Shown: in pieces, positions 23,787 to 32,622 of the stretch
How the letters are laid out: every line of letters begins with the position of its first letter
How positions within the stretch are numbered: position 1 is the first letter of the stretch
Origin: Clostridiales bacterium
Lineage (GTDB): Bacteria; Bacillota; Clostridia; Oscillospirales; UBA644
Direction: 5' to 3'
DNA: 55,233 bases
Assembly (NCBI GenBank): GCA_016281915.1
Contig: JAEEJO010000054.1
Span: 1-55,233 of the forward strand
Notes under the pieces: generated by a model
Told to the model about the DNA's origin: nothing
The model's database searches: none
The model's input: the letters and a program-made list of their open reading frames with translations, nothing else
Translations under genes and position numbers: made by a program

Positions 23787-25189
23787 AACTGTTTCATGCA
23801 GACATAACGTCCCGATGGTTCAGATCGGTCTTTTCATTCGTTCTTCTCCTTCTTGCGGCAGTCGAACTTGTTATTCTGTTTTTTATAAACAGCAGCCTTT
23901 ACAGCAACGTTGAAACGTATCTTGACAGAAGAAATGAAATGAACGCCGGTCTTTTCGGAACGCTCATCAAAGAGAACCAGAACGATATATACAAAGCCGC
24001 CAATTCATTCATGAATTCAGTGCGTGACGACGGAAACGTCCGCTTTGAGATATACGATAAAGACGGAAGAAACATCCTCTCTTCCGACGGCTTTACTTCG
24101 AGAACGCTTTATGACGTTTCGCAGGCAAACGGAGAAAAAACGATCATCGGCGACGAAAATACGGGCGAACATCTTATGATTCTCAGCTCGCCGCTTCGCA
24201 ACAGCGGCGGCTCGGTATGCGGCGCGATAAAATATACCCTGTCTCTCGAAAACGTGATCCGTCTTCAGACGATATATACCGTTGTCTCTCTTGCAGCCGT
24301 AATATTCGTCGCATTTCTTGTCTTTCTTTCGGGACAGTATTTCATACAGTCTATCGTTAAACCCGTTAACACAATAATCGACTCTGCACAGAAGATAGCG
24401 AAAGGCGATTTTTCGATCCGCACGCAGAAAAAATACGATGACGAGATCGGTAAGCTTTCTGACGCAATAAACAATATGGCTCAGGAACTTTCCAAGATCG
24501 ATATGCTGAAAAACGAATTTATCTCGTCTGTTTCTCATGAACTTCGAACTCCTCTTACCGCAATCAGAGGCTGGAACGAAACGATCTCAACCTGTGACCC
24601 CGAAACGGATGAAGAGGTAATAAAAAAGGGACTTTCCGTAATAGACGCCGAAACAGACCGTCTTGGCAGAATGATAGAAGAGCTTCTTGACTATTCAAAG
24701 ATACAGAGCGGCAGATTCACGATATCAAAATCAAAAATCAATCTGTTTTCGCTTCTTCTCGATACACTTGATATCTATTCGCAGAAAGCTACTTCGGCAG
24801 GTATCTCGATCAGATATGATACTCCCGCTTTCGAGCCCGTCGTTCAGGGCGATCCGAACAGGATCAAGCAGGTTTTTATAAACGTTCTTGACAACGCAGT
24901 AAAGCATTCACCGAAAAACAGCACCGTGGAGATATATCTTCTCAAGGGCCCCGGAACGTATTCCGTTATTTTCAAAGATCACGGCAGCGGTATAAAAAAA
25001 GAAGAGCTTCCGTTTATTAAAGACAGATTTTACAAAGGCTCTTCCACGAAACCCGGTTCCGGACTCGGCCTTTCCATCTGCGACGAGATCATCAATCTTC
25101 ACGGTGGCACACTTGATATAGACAGCGCGGAGGCGGAAGGAACAACCGTAGCCATAACGCTTCCTGTAACAATAACAGAAACAAAATAG
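23783..25189 (+). CDS. membrane sensor histidine kinase
   Basis: Two membrane helices (about 14-36 and 164-186) flank an extracytoplasmic sensor domain of about 125 residues. A HAMP domain follows (about 187-240), then the dimerisation domain with phospho-accepting H252 in SVSHELRTPL. The ATPase domain carries NVLDNAVKHS (N box), a DHGSGI G1 box and GSGLGLSI G2 box. This is a complete class I kinase, partner of the overlapping OmpR-type regulator. The layout resembles PhoR/ResE-type kinases; no PAS domain is visible. Signal unknown. Confidence 0.95.
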   Translation: MKLFHADITSRWFRSVFSFVLLLLAAVELVILFFINSSLYSNVETYLDRRNEMNAGLFGTLIKENQNDIYKAANSFMNSVRDDGNVRFEIYDKDGRNILSSDGFTSRTLYDVSQANGEKTIIGDENTGEHLMILSSPLRNSGGSVCGAIKYTLSLENVIRLQTIYTVVSLAAVIFVAFLVFLSGQYFIQSIVKPVNTIIDSAQKIAKGDFSIRTQKKYDDEIGKLSDAINNMAQELSKIDMLKNEFISSVSHELRTPLTAIRGWNETISTCDPETDEEVIKKGLSVIDAETDRLGRMIEELLDYSKIQSGRFTISKSKINLFSLLLDTLDIYSQKATSAGISIRYDTPAFEPVVQGDPNRIKQVFINVLDNAVKHSPKNSTVEIYLLKGPGTYSVIFKDHGSGIKKEELPFIKDRFYKGSSTKPGSGLGLSICDEIINLHGGTLDIDSAEAEGTTVAITLPVTITETK

Positions 25190-25205
25190 AAAAAAGGAAA
25201 AAATA

Positions 25206-26150
25206 ATGAGCAAAGCAAAATATGCCAACGTAGGCGGACAGGCAGTAATGGAAGGCATTATGATGCGTTCCCCGAAAAAAACCGTTCTTGCCGTTCGGGC
25301 ACCCGATAAAACCATAATCACAGAGGAAGTTAATTTCACTTCCGTAAGAAAAAAATACAAATTCTTCGCAATCCCGATTATCAGAGGGGCAGTGGCGTTT
25401 ATAGAAAGTCTTGTCTTAGGCTTCAGAACTCTTTCCCGTTCCGCCGAAATATCGGGCTTTGAAGAAGAGACCAAGGGAAATAAGGCTCTTGAGAGCGCTA
25501 TGCTCGTCATTTCGTTTCTTTTGGGCATCCTTATAGCGGTAGGCGTTTTCGTAATGCTGCCGATAGGAATAAGAATGGGCATTTCATGGCTTATAAACAG
25601 AACGACCAACTGCTTCGGCTACTGGCGCGCTCTTATCGAGGGCGTTATACGCATAGGTATTTTCGTCCTTTATATTTTCATCGTTTCGAGAATGAAGGAT
25701 ATAAAACGTCTTTTTCAGTATCACGGCGCAGAGCATAAAACGATTTTCTGCTTTGAGGCAGGCAAAGAGCTGACGGTTGAAAACGTAAGACCTCAGTCTC
25801 GTCTCCATCCGCGCTGCGGCACAAGCTTTATTCTCATAACAATGCTCATGGGCATCCTTGTTTATTCGTTCATCGCCTTTGACGGCATTCTTTACATCGT
25901 ACTTAAACTTGCCCTTCTTCCCGTTATAGGCGGACTCAGCTTTGAGCTTATCCAGCTTGCAGGCAGATACAATAACGTCTGCACGAGAATCATCAGCGCT
26001 CCGGGCAAATGGATGCAGATGCTCACTACCCGCGATCCTGATGACGATCAGATAGAAGTTGCCATAGCTGCGCTGAAGGCGTCACTTACGGATGACGGTG
26101 AGTCGATAGACGTTGACGCAGCCTATAAATCCGAAGAAGATGTTAAATGA
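25206..26150 (+). CDS. DUF1385 membrane protein (YqhQ family)
   Basis: The 314-residue protein opens with GGQAVMEGIMMRSP, the family signature, and contains YHGAEHKTIFCFE and RLHPRCGTSF, both strongly conserved with possible metal-liganding His, Glu and Cys. There are about four hydrophobic helices (95-120, 145-170, 210-235 and 240-260). Function is not established in any organism I know of. In Bacillota it often sits next to prmC, and here it overlaps prmC by 11 bases, which suggests translational coupling. Confidence 0.9.
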   Translation: MSKAKYANVGGQAVMEGIMMRSPKKTVLAVRAPDKTIITEEVNFTSVRKKYKFFAIPIIRGAVAFIESLVLGFRTLSRSAEISGFEEETKGNKALESAMLVISFLLGILIAVGVFVMLPIGIRMGISWLINRTTNCFGYWRALIEGVIRIGIFVLYIFIVSRMKDIKRLFQYHGAEHKTIFCFEAGKELTVENVRPQSRLHPRCGTSFILITMLMGILVYSFIAFDGILYIVLKLALLPVIGGLSFELIQLAGRYNNVCTRIISAPGKWMQMLTTRDPDDDQIEVAIAALKASLTDDGESIDVDAAYKSEEDVK

Positions 26151-26970
26151 GTTCCTGTCAAAACTGAAAAACGCGGGAGTGAACGATGCGGAAGTAACGC
26201 TTGACGTTCTTCTTGCTTTCGTAAAAAAAACCGATTATTCTTCGGTGAGGTTTTCACGCATAACAGGTTCTCTTGATATTTCAGACAATGAAAAAAGAAC
26301 CCTTGACAGCCTGGTCGCAAGAAGATGCGGCGGCGAGCCGCTTGAATATATCACGGGTGAGAGAGAGTTTTACGGTTTTACTTTCCGCTGCAAAAAAAAC
26401 GTCCTGATCCCGAGAAACGATACTGAGATCCTCGTTGAAACGGCTCTTGAGTTTCTTGAACCCAACGATACTCTTCTTGATCTGTGCACCGGAACAGGCT
26501 GTGTAGGCATATCGATAGCGAAAACAAAGAACATAAAGGCGGTTCTTGCCGACATAAGCAAAGACGCAGTAGCCTGTGCTCGGGAAAACGCCGCTGAACT
26601 GATGCCGCAGGGCGGTGTGAAAGTAATATTTCACGACGTTTTCAATGATATTCCCGAAACCTCCTTCAGCGCAATCACGGCAAATCCTCCGTATATAACT
26701 GAAGAGGAAATGAACACACTCTGTGCGGACGTTAAAAACGAGCCTGCTCTCGCGCTTTGCGGAGGAAAAGACGGACTTGATTTTTACCGCGTCATAGCCT
26801 CGCGTTACCGTATGTATATAAAAGACGGCGGCCATATTTTTTTCGAGGTAGGCGCAAAACAGAGCGAACAGGTATCGGAGATTCTCGCAGATAACGGGTT
26901 TTGCGATATCGGAATAAGAAAAGACTACGGCAATATAGACCGCGTTGTTTATGCAAAAAACAATCTGTAA
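26140..26970 (+). CDS. prmC: peptide chain release factor N5-glutamine methyltransferase
   Basis: PrmC methylates the glutamine of the GGQ motif in RF1 and RF2. The N-terminal EPLEYITG (66-73) and IPRNDTE (90-96), the SAM-binding CTGTGCVG (116-123) and the catalytic NPPY (182-185) are all in place. I start it at the ATG at 26140, inside the end of the DUF1385 gene, because the N-terminus then matches the family; a TTG at 26113 is unlikely. prfA, its usual neighbour, is absent; ddl follows. Product is 276 residues. Confidence 0.95.
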   Translation: MLNEFLSKLKNAGVNDAEVTLDVLLAFVKKTDYSSVRFSRITGSLDISDNEKRTLDSLVARRCGGEPLEYITGEREFYGFTFRCKKNVLIPRNDTEILVETALEFLEPNDTLLDLCTGTGCVGISIAKTKNIKAVLADISKDAVACARENAAELMPQGGVKVIFHDVFNDIPETSFSAITANPPYITEEEMNTLCADVKNEPALALCGGKDGLDFYRVIASRYRMYIKDGGHIFFEVGAKQSEQVSEILADNGFCDIGIRKDYGNIDRVVYAKNNL

Positions 26971-26980
26971 AGGAATAAAT

Positions 26981-28003
26981 ATGAAAGTTGCAGTAATATT
27001 CGGCGGACAGTCTACCGAACACGAAGTTTCGTGCCTTTCCGCAGCATCAATACTCGACAATATCAACGGACACGAGGTAGTGCCGATCGGTATAACAAAA
27101 AGCGGAGAATGGTTTTTCACAAACGCTTCGTCAAAGGACATCGCATCTGGCAGATGGACGGAGCTTGAAAAATATCCGGTTTTTGCGGACCTTCAGAAGA
27201 AAACTCTCATCTGCTGCGGCAACCCGCTCGCCATAGACGTATGCTTCCCCATAGTTCACGGAAAAAACGGGGAGGACGGCACTCTTCAGGGGCTGCTTGA
27301 ACTTCTCGGCATAAAATACGTCGGCTCAGGTGTTCTCGGCTCTTCCGTCTGCATGGATAAAATAACGGCAAACAGACTTTTTGAGTCGGCAGGAATACGC
27401 AGGGCAAAATGGTTCCCTGTTCTGAAGGGAGTAAATGACGGACTTGAAGATATCAAAACCGAAGCGGCAAAACTCGGATATCCGATATTCGTCAAGCCGT
27501 CCAACGCAGGCTCATCGGTAGGCATTACGAAATGTTTCGATGAAAACGGGCTTGAAAAGGCTCTCGAAACCGCGTTCGCAATAGACAGCAGACTTGTTAT
27601 CGAAAAGAGCATAGAGGATCCGACCGAAATCGAAGTTGCCGTTATGGGCAATGAAAACCCCATCGCTTCGGGAACGGGTCGCATAATATCTTCAAACGAG
27701 CAGATCTACGATTACGACGCGAAATATCTTAGCGGCACGTCTCAAACTCTCATTCCGTCAGGGCTTCCGAACGATCTTGAAAACGCCGTCAGACAGACCG
27801 CTCTTCGCGCATACAGCTATTGCGGGTGCAAAGGTCTTTCAAGAGTCGATTTTCTTATCGGTAAAGACGGAGAAATAAATATAAACGAAATCAATACCCT
27901 TCCCGGGTTTACAAGCATAAGCATGTTCCCTGCGCTTTTCATAGCAACGGGCATGACGTACTCCGAGCTTATAGATAAACTTATCTGCTACGCGCTGAAC
28001 TGA
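26981..28003 (+). CDS. ddl: D-alanine-D-alanine ligase
   Basis: Ddl makes the D-Ala-D-Ala dipeptide that ends the peptidoglycan stem. The 340-residue protein begins MKVAVIFGGQSTEHEVS, the standard start, and has HGKNGEDGTLQGLLE, the ATP-grasp region (FVKPSNAGSSVG), RVDFLI, and INEINTLPGFT for magnesium and substrate binding. The ATG at 26981 has AAAGGA upstream; an in-frame start at 26945 would lie inside prmC. D-Ala-D-Ala rather than D-Ala-D-Lac specificity cannot be settled by eye. Confidence 0.96.
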   Translation: MKVAVIFGGQSTEHEVSCLSAASILDNINGHEVVPIGITKSGEWFFTNASSKDIASGRWTELEKYPVFADLQKKTLICCGNPLAIDVCFPIVHGKNGEDGTLQGLLELLGIKYVGSGVLGSSVCMDKITANRLFESAGIRRAKWFPVLKGVNDGLEDIKTEAAKLGYPIFVKPSNAGSSVGITKCFDENGLEKALETAFAIDSRLVIEKSIEDPTEIEVAVMGNENPIASGTGRIISSNEQIYDYDAKYLSGTSQTLIPSGLPNDLENAVRQTALRAYSYCGCKGLSRVDFLIGKDGEININEINTLPGFTSISMFPALFIATGMTYSELIDKLICYALN

Positions 28004-28024
28004 TTCAGAAAGGACGGAAAAGAC

Positions 28025-29656
28025 ATGCGGTTTTTCGATTTTTGCTCCGGTATCGGCGGCGGACGTATCGCACTTGAAGCAGCGGGACATACGTGCGTGG
28101 GCTATTGCGAAAAAGACAAGACCGCCGACGTCATTTTTTCGTATCTTACAGGCGACTGCCGCGGCTTCGGCGATATAATGCTTATCGACCCCGAAAGATT
28201 GCCGGAATTCGACATAATGCTTGCGGGCTTTCCTTATAAAAACTTTTCTGCCTCCGGTAAAAGAGACGGATTCAACGATAACAAGGCTCACGTTATCACT
28301 GCTCTTATAGGCATACTTTCGGTAAAGAGACCCACTTATTTTATATTTGAAAACGATAAGGGCTTTCTTTCGTATAATGGCGGCAGAGCGTTCAGAACCG
28401 TCTGCGGCGCCCTTGAAAACGCAGGATACGACGTTTATACCAATATCCTCAATTCGTCCGACTACGGCATTCCTCATAACAGAGAAAGAGTATATCTTGT
28501 CGGTGCACCCAAAGGCGCATGGAAGGAAGGTTTTTTATGGCCTGAAAAAACGGAATGCGCACCTTTGTCTCAGTTCCTTTGCGACGATACCGCGCCTGTT
28601 CTTCCCGTTTCCGATCCTACTTTTTTTGCAGGACTTGCAAACGATTTCAACCGCGGTCGCATTTATATCGACAGACTGCTTTCCGAAGACTATACCGTTA
28701 TAGACAGACGCTGGAACGACTACCGTGTCCATACCGATAAGGTGCCGGCTTTGAGTTCGTCAAGAGCCGGAATAGTATATACTTTGGGTAGCGAACTGAA
28801 AAAACTCACCGCATACGAAGCTCTGCTGCTGCAGGGTTTTCCTGAGGCAACGGCAAAAAAAGCGAGAGACGCGGGAATACTTCGCGGAAGTCTTATGAAA
28901 TATGCGGCAAACTCCGTTTCCGTAAACGTGATTTATCGCATTGCCCTCTGTCTTGAAAAGCAGGCGGCAGAAATACCTTCTGATTTTTCTGAAAACGGAA
29001 CGAAAAAAGGCTTTACCTCAGAAAATCTTCGCACCAAAAAAAGATTTCTGTCTGCGTTTACTTCATTTCCAGAGAATGAAAACGCCGTAAAGTGGATCTC
29101 CTTGACAGGTTATGACGTCGCCGGCATCGATACCGTATACGCCGAGCCCATACAGAAAGACATGCCTTTGCGCATTTATATAAAAGAAAAAGGCAAACGA
29201 TCCGCAAATATTATAAAAATCGGGTTTTTCCCTCTTTCCGCAAAACTTCGCACGGCGAAGATCGCAAAAATCCCACTTGAAAAACTGAAAGAAAAATGGA
29301 ATATTCCCGAAGAGGTGTATTCTCTTCTCGCTTTTTACGTCAACGGTATGCGCTTCCGTGAAATGACGGTATATGAGAGAGAAACAGTGAGAGCATGGTT
29401 TTTCGAAAACAGATTTCTCATTGTTTCGGACGTTGTCTGCGGCATAGAAGACAGCGCCAGAGACTTCGTGTTTTTCCCGCTTAAACACGGCGAAGGAACG
29501 GCGTGGTATTATTCCGACGTCGGAGCCATTGTGGGAAGAAATACAGGGGGACAGGCGGAATTCAAAGGCGATTCTGTCAAGGTATGCGGAATTACCGTCT
29601 CGCGCGCACCGGGCGGCTGTCTTAAATTCAGTATCACCGTTGAAATCGGAGATTGA
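28025..29656 (+). CDS. DNA cytosine-5 methyltransferase homologue lacking the catalytic cysteine
   Basis: The first 320 residues have the full C5-methyltransferase order: motif I FDFCSGIGG (4-12), motif II around GYCEKD (26-31), a motif IV position, motif VI region FENDKGF (108-114), motif VIII PHNRERV (150-156), a TRD-like part, then LTAYEALLLQGFP and KYAANSVSVNV (motifs IX-X). But motif IV, normally PCQxFS, reads FPYKNFS (69-75): the nucleophilic cysteine is tyrosine at 71. Motif VI ENV reads END. About 200 C-terminal residues match nothing I know. It lies between ddl and murI with no restriction gene nearby. It may keep SAM or DNA binding without methylation. Confidence 0.8.
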   Translation: MRFFDFCSGIGGGRIALEAAGHTCVGYCEKDKTADVIFSYLTGDCRGFGDIMLIDPERLPEFDIMLAGFPYKNFSASGKRDGFNDNKAHVITALIGILSVKRPTYFIFENDKGFLSYNGGRAFRTVCGALENAGYDVYTNILNSSDYGIPHNRERVYLVGAPKGAWKEGFLWPEKTECAPLSQFLCDDTAPVLPVSDPTFFAGLANDFNRGRIYIDRLLSEDYTVIDRRWNDYRVHTDKVPALSSSRAGIVYTLGSELKKLTAYEALLLQGFPEATAKKARDAGILRGSLMKYAANSVSVNVIYRIALCLEKQAAEIPSDFSENGTKKGFTSENLRTKKRFLSAFTSFPENENAVKWISLTGYDVAGIDTVYAEPIQKDMPLRIYIKEKGKRSANIIKIGFFPLSAKLRTAKIAKIPLEKLKEKWNIPEEVYSLLAFYVNGMRFREMTVYERETVRAWFFENRFLIVSDVVCGIEDSARDFVFFPLKHGEGTAWYYSDVGAIVGRNTGGQAEFKGDSVKVCGITVSRAPGGCLKFSITVEIGD

Positions 29657-29658
29657 TT

Positions 29659-30468
29659 ATGAAAAAAGCAATAGGAGTTTTCGATTCCGGGTTAGGAGGG
29701 CTTACTGCCGTCAAAGAGCTTTCGGCTCTTATGCCCCGTGAAAACATTATATATCTCGGCGACACCGCGCGCGTTCCTTACGGGTCACGTTCCGCAGAAA
29801 CACTCATCCGCTTTGCAAAGCAGGACCTTGAATTCTTTTTCAGGCAGAACGTCAAAGCCGTTCTTGTTGCGTGCGGCACGATAAGCTCGGTCGCCCTTCC
29901 GGTTCTTAAAGAAATGTGCCCGGTCTTTATTGAAGGCGTTGTTTCTCCGGCGGCAAAGCGTGCGGCACAGATCACAAAAAACGGCAAAATAGCCGTAATA
30001 GCAACAAACGCATCCATACACAGCGGCGCATACAGCCGTGAACTTAAAGCGATAAACAACGGCTTTACCGTGATCGAAAAAGCATGTCCGATGTTCGTAC
30101 CGATAGTTGAAAACGGATATTTTGGCAAAGATAACCCCGTTGCAAAGCTTATCGTGAAAGACTACCTTTCGGAAATAAAGGCAAGCGGAGCAGATACGGT
30201 GATCCTCGGGTGCACGCATTATCCCATTCTCCGTCCGCTTATAGAGGAATTTCTCGGCGGCGGCATCGCTCTTGTGGATTCAGGTATGGAAGCAGCAAAA
30301 GAGGTTTGCGAACATATAAAGAATGCTCACGAAGAGCAGCTTGAAGGCACGGGAAAAAACACGTATTACGTCACCGATGAACCTTCGGGTTTTACCGCTC
30401 TTGCAGAACTCTTTCTCAACAAAAAAATAGAAGAAGTAAAAAAAGTATCGCTTGATGATGATAATTAA
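29659..30468 (+). CDS. murI: glutamate racemase
   Basis: MurI interconverts L- and D-glutamate, supplying D-Glu for peptidoglycan. The protein shows FDSGLGGLT (substrate aspartate), GDTARVPYG, the first catalytic cysteine in VACGTISS, and the second in LGCTHYP. The first site usually reads ACNTAS; here Asn is Gly, an unusual but locally consistent variant. I start at the ATG at 29659, with GGAG seven bases upstream; the TTG at 29653 overlaps the preceding stop. Product is 269 residues, a normal length. It belongs to the ddl-murI cell-wall group. Confidence 0.93.
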   Translation: MKKAIGVFDSGLGGLTAVKELSALMPRENIIYLGDTARVPYGSRSAETLIRFAKQDLEFFFRQNVKAVLVACGTISSVALPVLKEMCPVFIEGVVSPAAKRAAQITKNGKIAVIATNASIHSGAYSRELKAINNGFTVIEKACPMFVPIVENGYFGKDNPVAKLIVKDYLSEIKASGADTVILGCTHYPILRPLIEEFLGGGIALVDSGMEAAKEVCEHIKNAHEEQLEGTGKNTYYVTDEPSGFTALAELFLNKKIEEVKKVSLDDDN

Positions 30469-30494
30469 CGACAAATGTCGGAACAGGAGCCAGA

Positions 30495-30926
30495 ATGAAA
30501 GAAGAAAACACAGCCGTTCTTGAAATAAAGTCTGTTCAGGACGGAGTAGAATCAATGCTCCTCATTTCAGATGTCCGCGTGTCAAGAAAAAAGCATTACC
30601 GTACGCTTGAATTTGACGGAACTGAAATATGCGGAGTCCCGGGCGAGGTAACAAGTTTCAGAATATATGACGATAATAACGTTGAACTTACAACGACGGG
30701 AAGACACAGCGTTTCTTCTTCAATGATGTTTGAAGAAGGCGTAAAACAGCACTGCCATTATACCGATGCATTCAACGAGCCTGTCGAGATAGGCTTTTCA
30801 ACAAACAGAGTAAGATCTTTTTCAAATGAAAGAGGCGGAAGGCTCGAAATAGACTATTTCGTAGAATTCAACAACGTTTTGTCAAGCAGAAACTCAATGA
30901 AGCTCACATATAAATACAATTCCTGA
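30495..30926 (+). CDS. DUF1934 (YwiB-like) beta-barrel protein
   Basis: The 143-residue protein is a DUF1934 domain: alternating beta strands, YDDNNVELTTTGRHSVSSSMMFEEG and a final LEIDYFVEFNN stretch. It has a calycin-like fold in Bacillus YwiB, without known activity. The position immediately before argS is the common arrangement across Bacillota. AGGAGC precedes the ATG. No signal peptide, so it is cytoplasmic. Confidence 0.88.
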   Translation: MKEENTAVLEIKSVQDGVESMLLISDVRVSRKKHYRTLEFDGTEICGVPGEVTSFRIYDDNNVELTTTGRHSVSSSMMFEEGVKQHCHYTDAFNEPVEIGFSTNRVRSFSNERGGRLEIDYFVEFNNVLSSRNSMKLTYKYNS

Positions 30927-30942
30927 AAGGCGCTGCATAATC

Positions 30943-32622
30943 ATGGATTTTCTTAAAGAGATAAACAGAATAATAATCGGAAACGTTTCGGCTGCAATAA
31001 AGAAAGCACAGGAAAAAGGCGAGCTTCCTCAGGCGCCTGAATACGCTTTTTCCGTTGAAGCTCCCAAAGATCCTTCGTTCGGTGATTTTTCCACCAACGC
31101 CGCAATGACCGGCGCAAAGTTGTTCAGAAAAAATCCCGCTCAGATCGCAGAGGTGATAGTTTCAAACCTCGAACTTCATCCGTGGCTTGCTTCTGCTGAG
31201 GTCAAGGGCGCATTCATCAATTTCAGAATGAGCCCCGAATACTTTTCGGATGTGGTCAAAACCGTTGCCTGTGAGGGCGATAAATACGGATGCTCCGATT
31301 TCGGCGGAGGCAAAAAGGTTATGGTCGAATACGTGTCCGCAAATCCCACGGGCATGATGCATATGGGCAACGCAAGGGGCGGCGCTCTCGGTGACAGTCT
31401 TGCCACTGTCCTCAGACTGACCGGCTTTGATGTTACGCGCGAGTTTTATATAAACGATGCGGGCAATCAGATAGAAAAATTCAAGGATTCCCTTGAAGCG
31501 CGCTACCTTCAGCATTTTCTGGGCGAGGATGCCGTTGAATTTCCCGAAGACGGATATAAGGGCGCAGATATTACAGACAGAGCGGAAGAGTTTATCGAAA
31601 TCAACGGTGACAGATATGTAAACGCTCCTTCCGAAGAACGGAAAAATGCCCTTCTTGCATATGCGCTTCCGAAAAATATGGAGATCATCCGAGCAAATCT
31701 TGCCGAATACAGGGCTGAATATGATAACTGGTTCAGCGAATCAACACTTCACAAAAGCGGAGCGGTAAAAGAGATAATAGATATCCTCACAAAAAACGGA
31801 CATACGTATTCGCAGGACGGCGCGCTCTGGTACCGTGCTACCGATTTCGGAGCGGAAAAGGATGAAGTTCTGATAAGAAAAAACGGAACTCCGACATATT
31901 TCGCCGCAGATATCGCATATCACAGAAACAAAATAGTCACAAGAGAATTTGAAAAGGTAATAAATATATGGGGCGCTGATCATTACGGACATATCGCCCG
32001 CCTGAAAGGCGCTCTTGACGCCATTGGCGTTGACAGCACGAAGCTTGACGTTATCGTCGTTCAGCTCGTTCGCCTTCTTCAGAACGGAGAAGCGGTCAAA
32101 ATGTCAAAGCGCACCGGCAGAAGCATTACGCTTTCCGATCTCTTTGAGCTGACGGGAGTAGATGCCGCAAGGTTTTTCTTCAATTTAAGAAAATCTGATA
32201 CTCATTTTGATTTCGATATCGATCTTTCCGTTGCAAAAACAAACCAGAATCCCGTGTATTACGTTCAGTATGCGCATGCGAGAATCTGTTCTATTCTTTC
32301 CGTTCTTAGGGCTGAAGGCACAGACCCCGACAGGGAGTTTTCGGATATAGCTTATTCCGAACCCGCTGAAAAAGAGCTTATCAATAAACTTGCTTCATAT
32401 CCCGATGAACTTATAAAGACCGCAGTTGACTACGACGTATCGAGAATAACAAAATACACCGTTGACGTTGCAACGGCTTTCCATTCATTCTATAATGACT
32501 GCCGCGTAAAAGTTGAGGACGAAAAAGTAATGTTCTCGCGTATTGCGCTTGTAAAAGCGGTAAAAACGGTTCTTGAAAATGCGCTATCCGTCCTTAAAGT
32601 TACCGCTCCGGAGAAAATGTGA
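30943..32622 (+). CDS. argS: arginyl-tRNA synthetase
   Basis: A 559-residue class I synthetase that charges tRNA(Arg). The N-terminal tRNA D-loop recognition domain (about 1-110) ends in FINF. The HIGH-type motif reads NPTGMMHMGNARGG, with the second His of HIGH replaced by Asn as in many Clostridia. KMSKRTGR is the KMSKS-type loop, and the C-terminal DALR anticodon-binding domain follows from about residue 440. It overlaps the next gene by one base. Confidence 0.97.
   Translation: MDFLKEINRIIIGNVSAAIKKAQEKGELPQAPEYAFSVEAPKDPSFGDFSTNAAMTGAKLFRKNPAQIAEVIVSNLELHPWLASAEVKGAFINFRMSPEYFSDVVKTVACEGDKYGCSDFGGGKKVMVEYVSANPTGMMHMGNARGGALGDSLATVLRLTGFDVTREFYINDAGNQIEKFKDSLEARYLQHFLGEDAVEFPEDGYKGADITDRAEEFIEINGDRYVNAPSEERKNALLAYALPKNMEIIRANLAEYRAEYDNWFSESTLHKSGAVKEIIDILTKNGHTYSQDGALWYRATDFGAEKDEVLIRKNGTPTYFAADIAYHRNKIVTREFEKVINIWGADHYGHIARLKGALDAIGVDSTKLDVIVVQLVRLLQNGEAVKMSKRTGRSITLSDLFELTGVDAARFFFNLRKSDTHFDFDIDLSVAKTNQNPVYYVQYAHARICSILSVLRAEGTDPDREFSDIAYSEPAEKELINKLASYPDELIKTAVDYDVSRITKYTVDVATAFHSFYNDCRVKVEDEKVMFSRIALVKAVKTVLENALSVLKVTAPEKM

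Noticed and set aside
26281..27141. 286-codon minus-strand frame across prmC and ddl
   Set aside because: Both overlapping plus-strand genes are confidently identified; this frame spans their junction without any domain.
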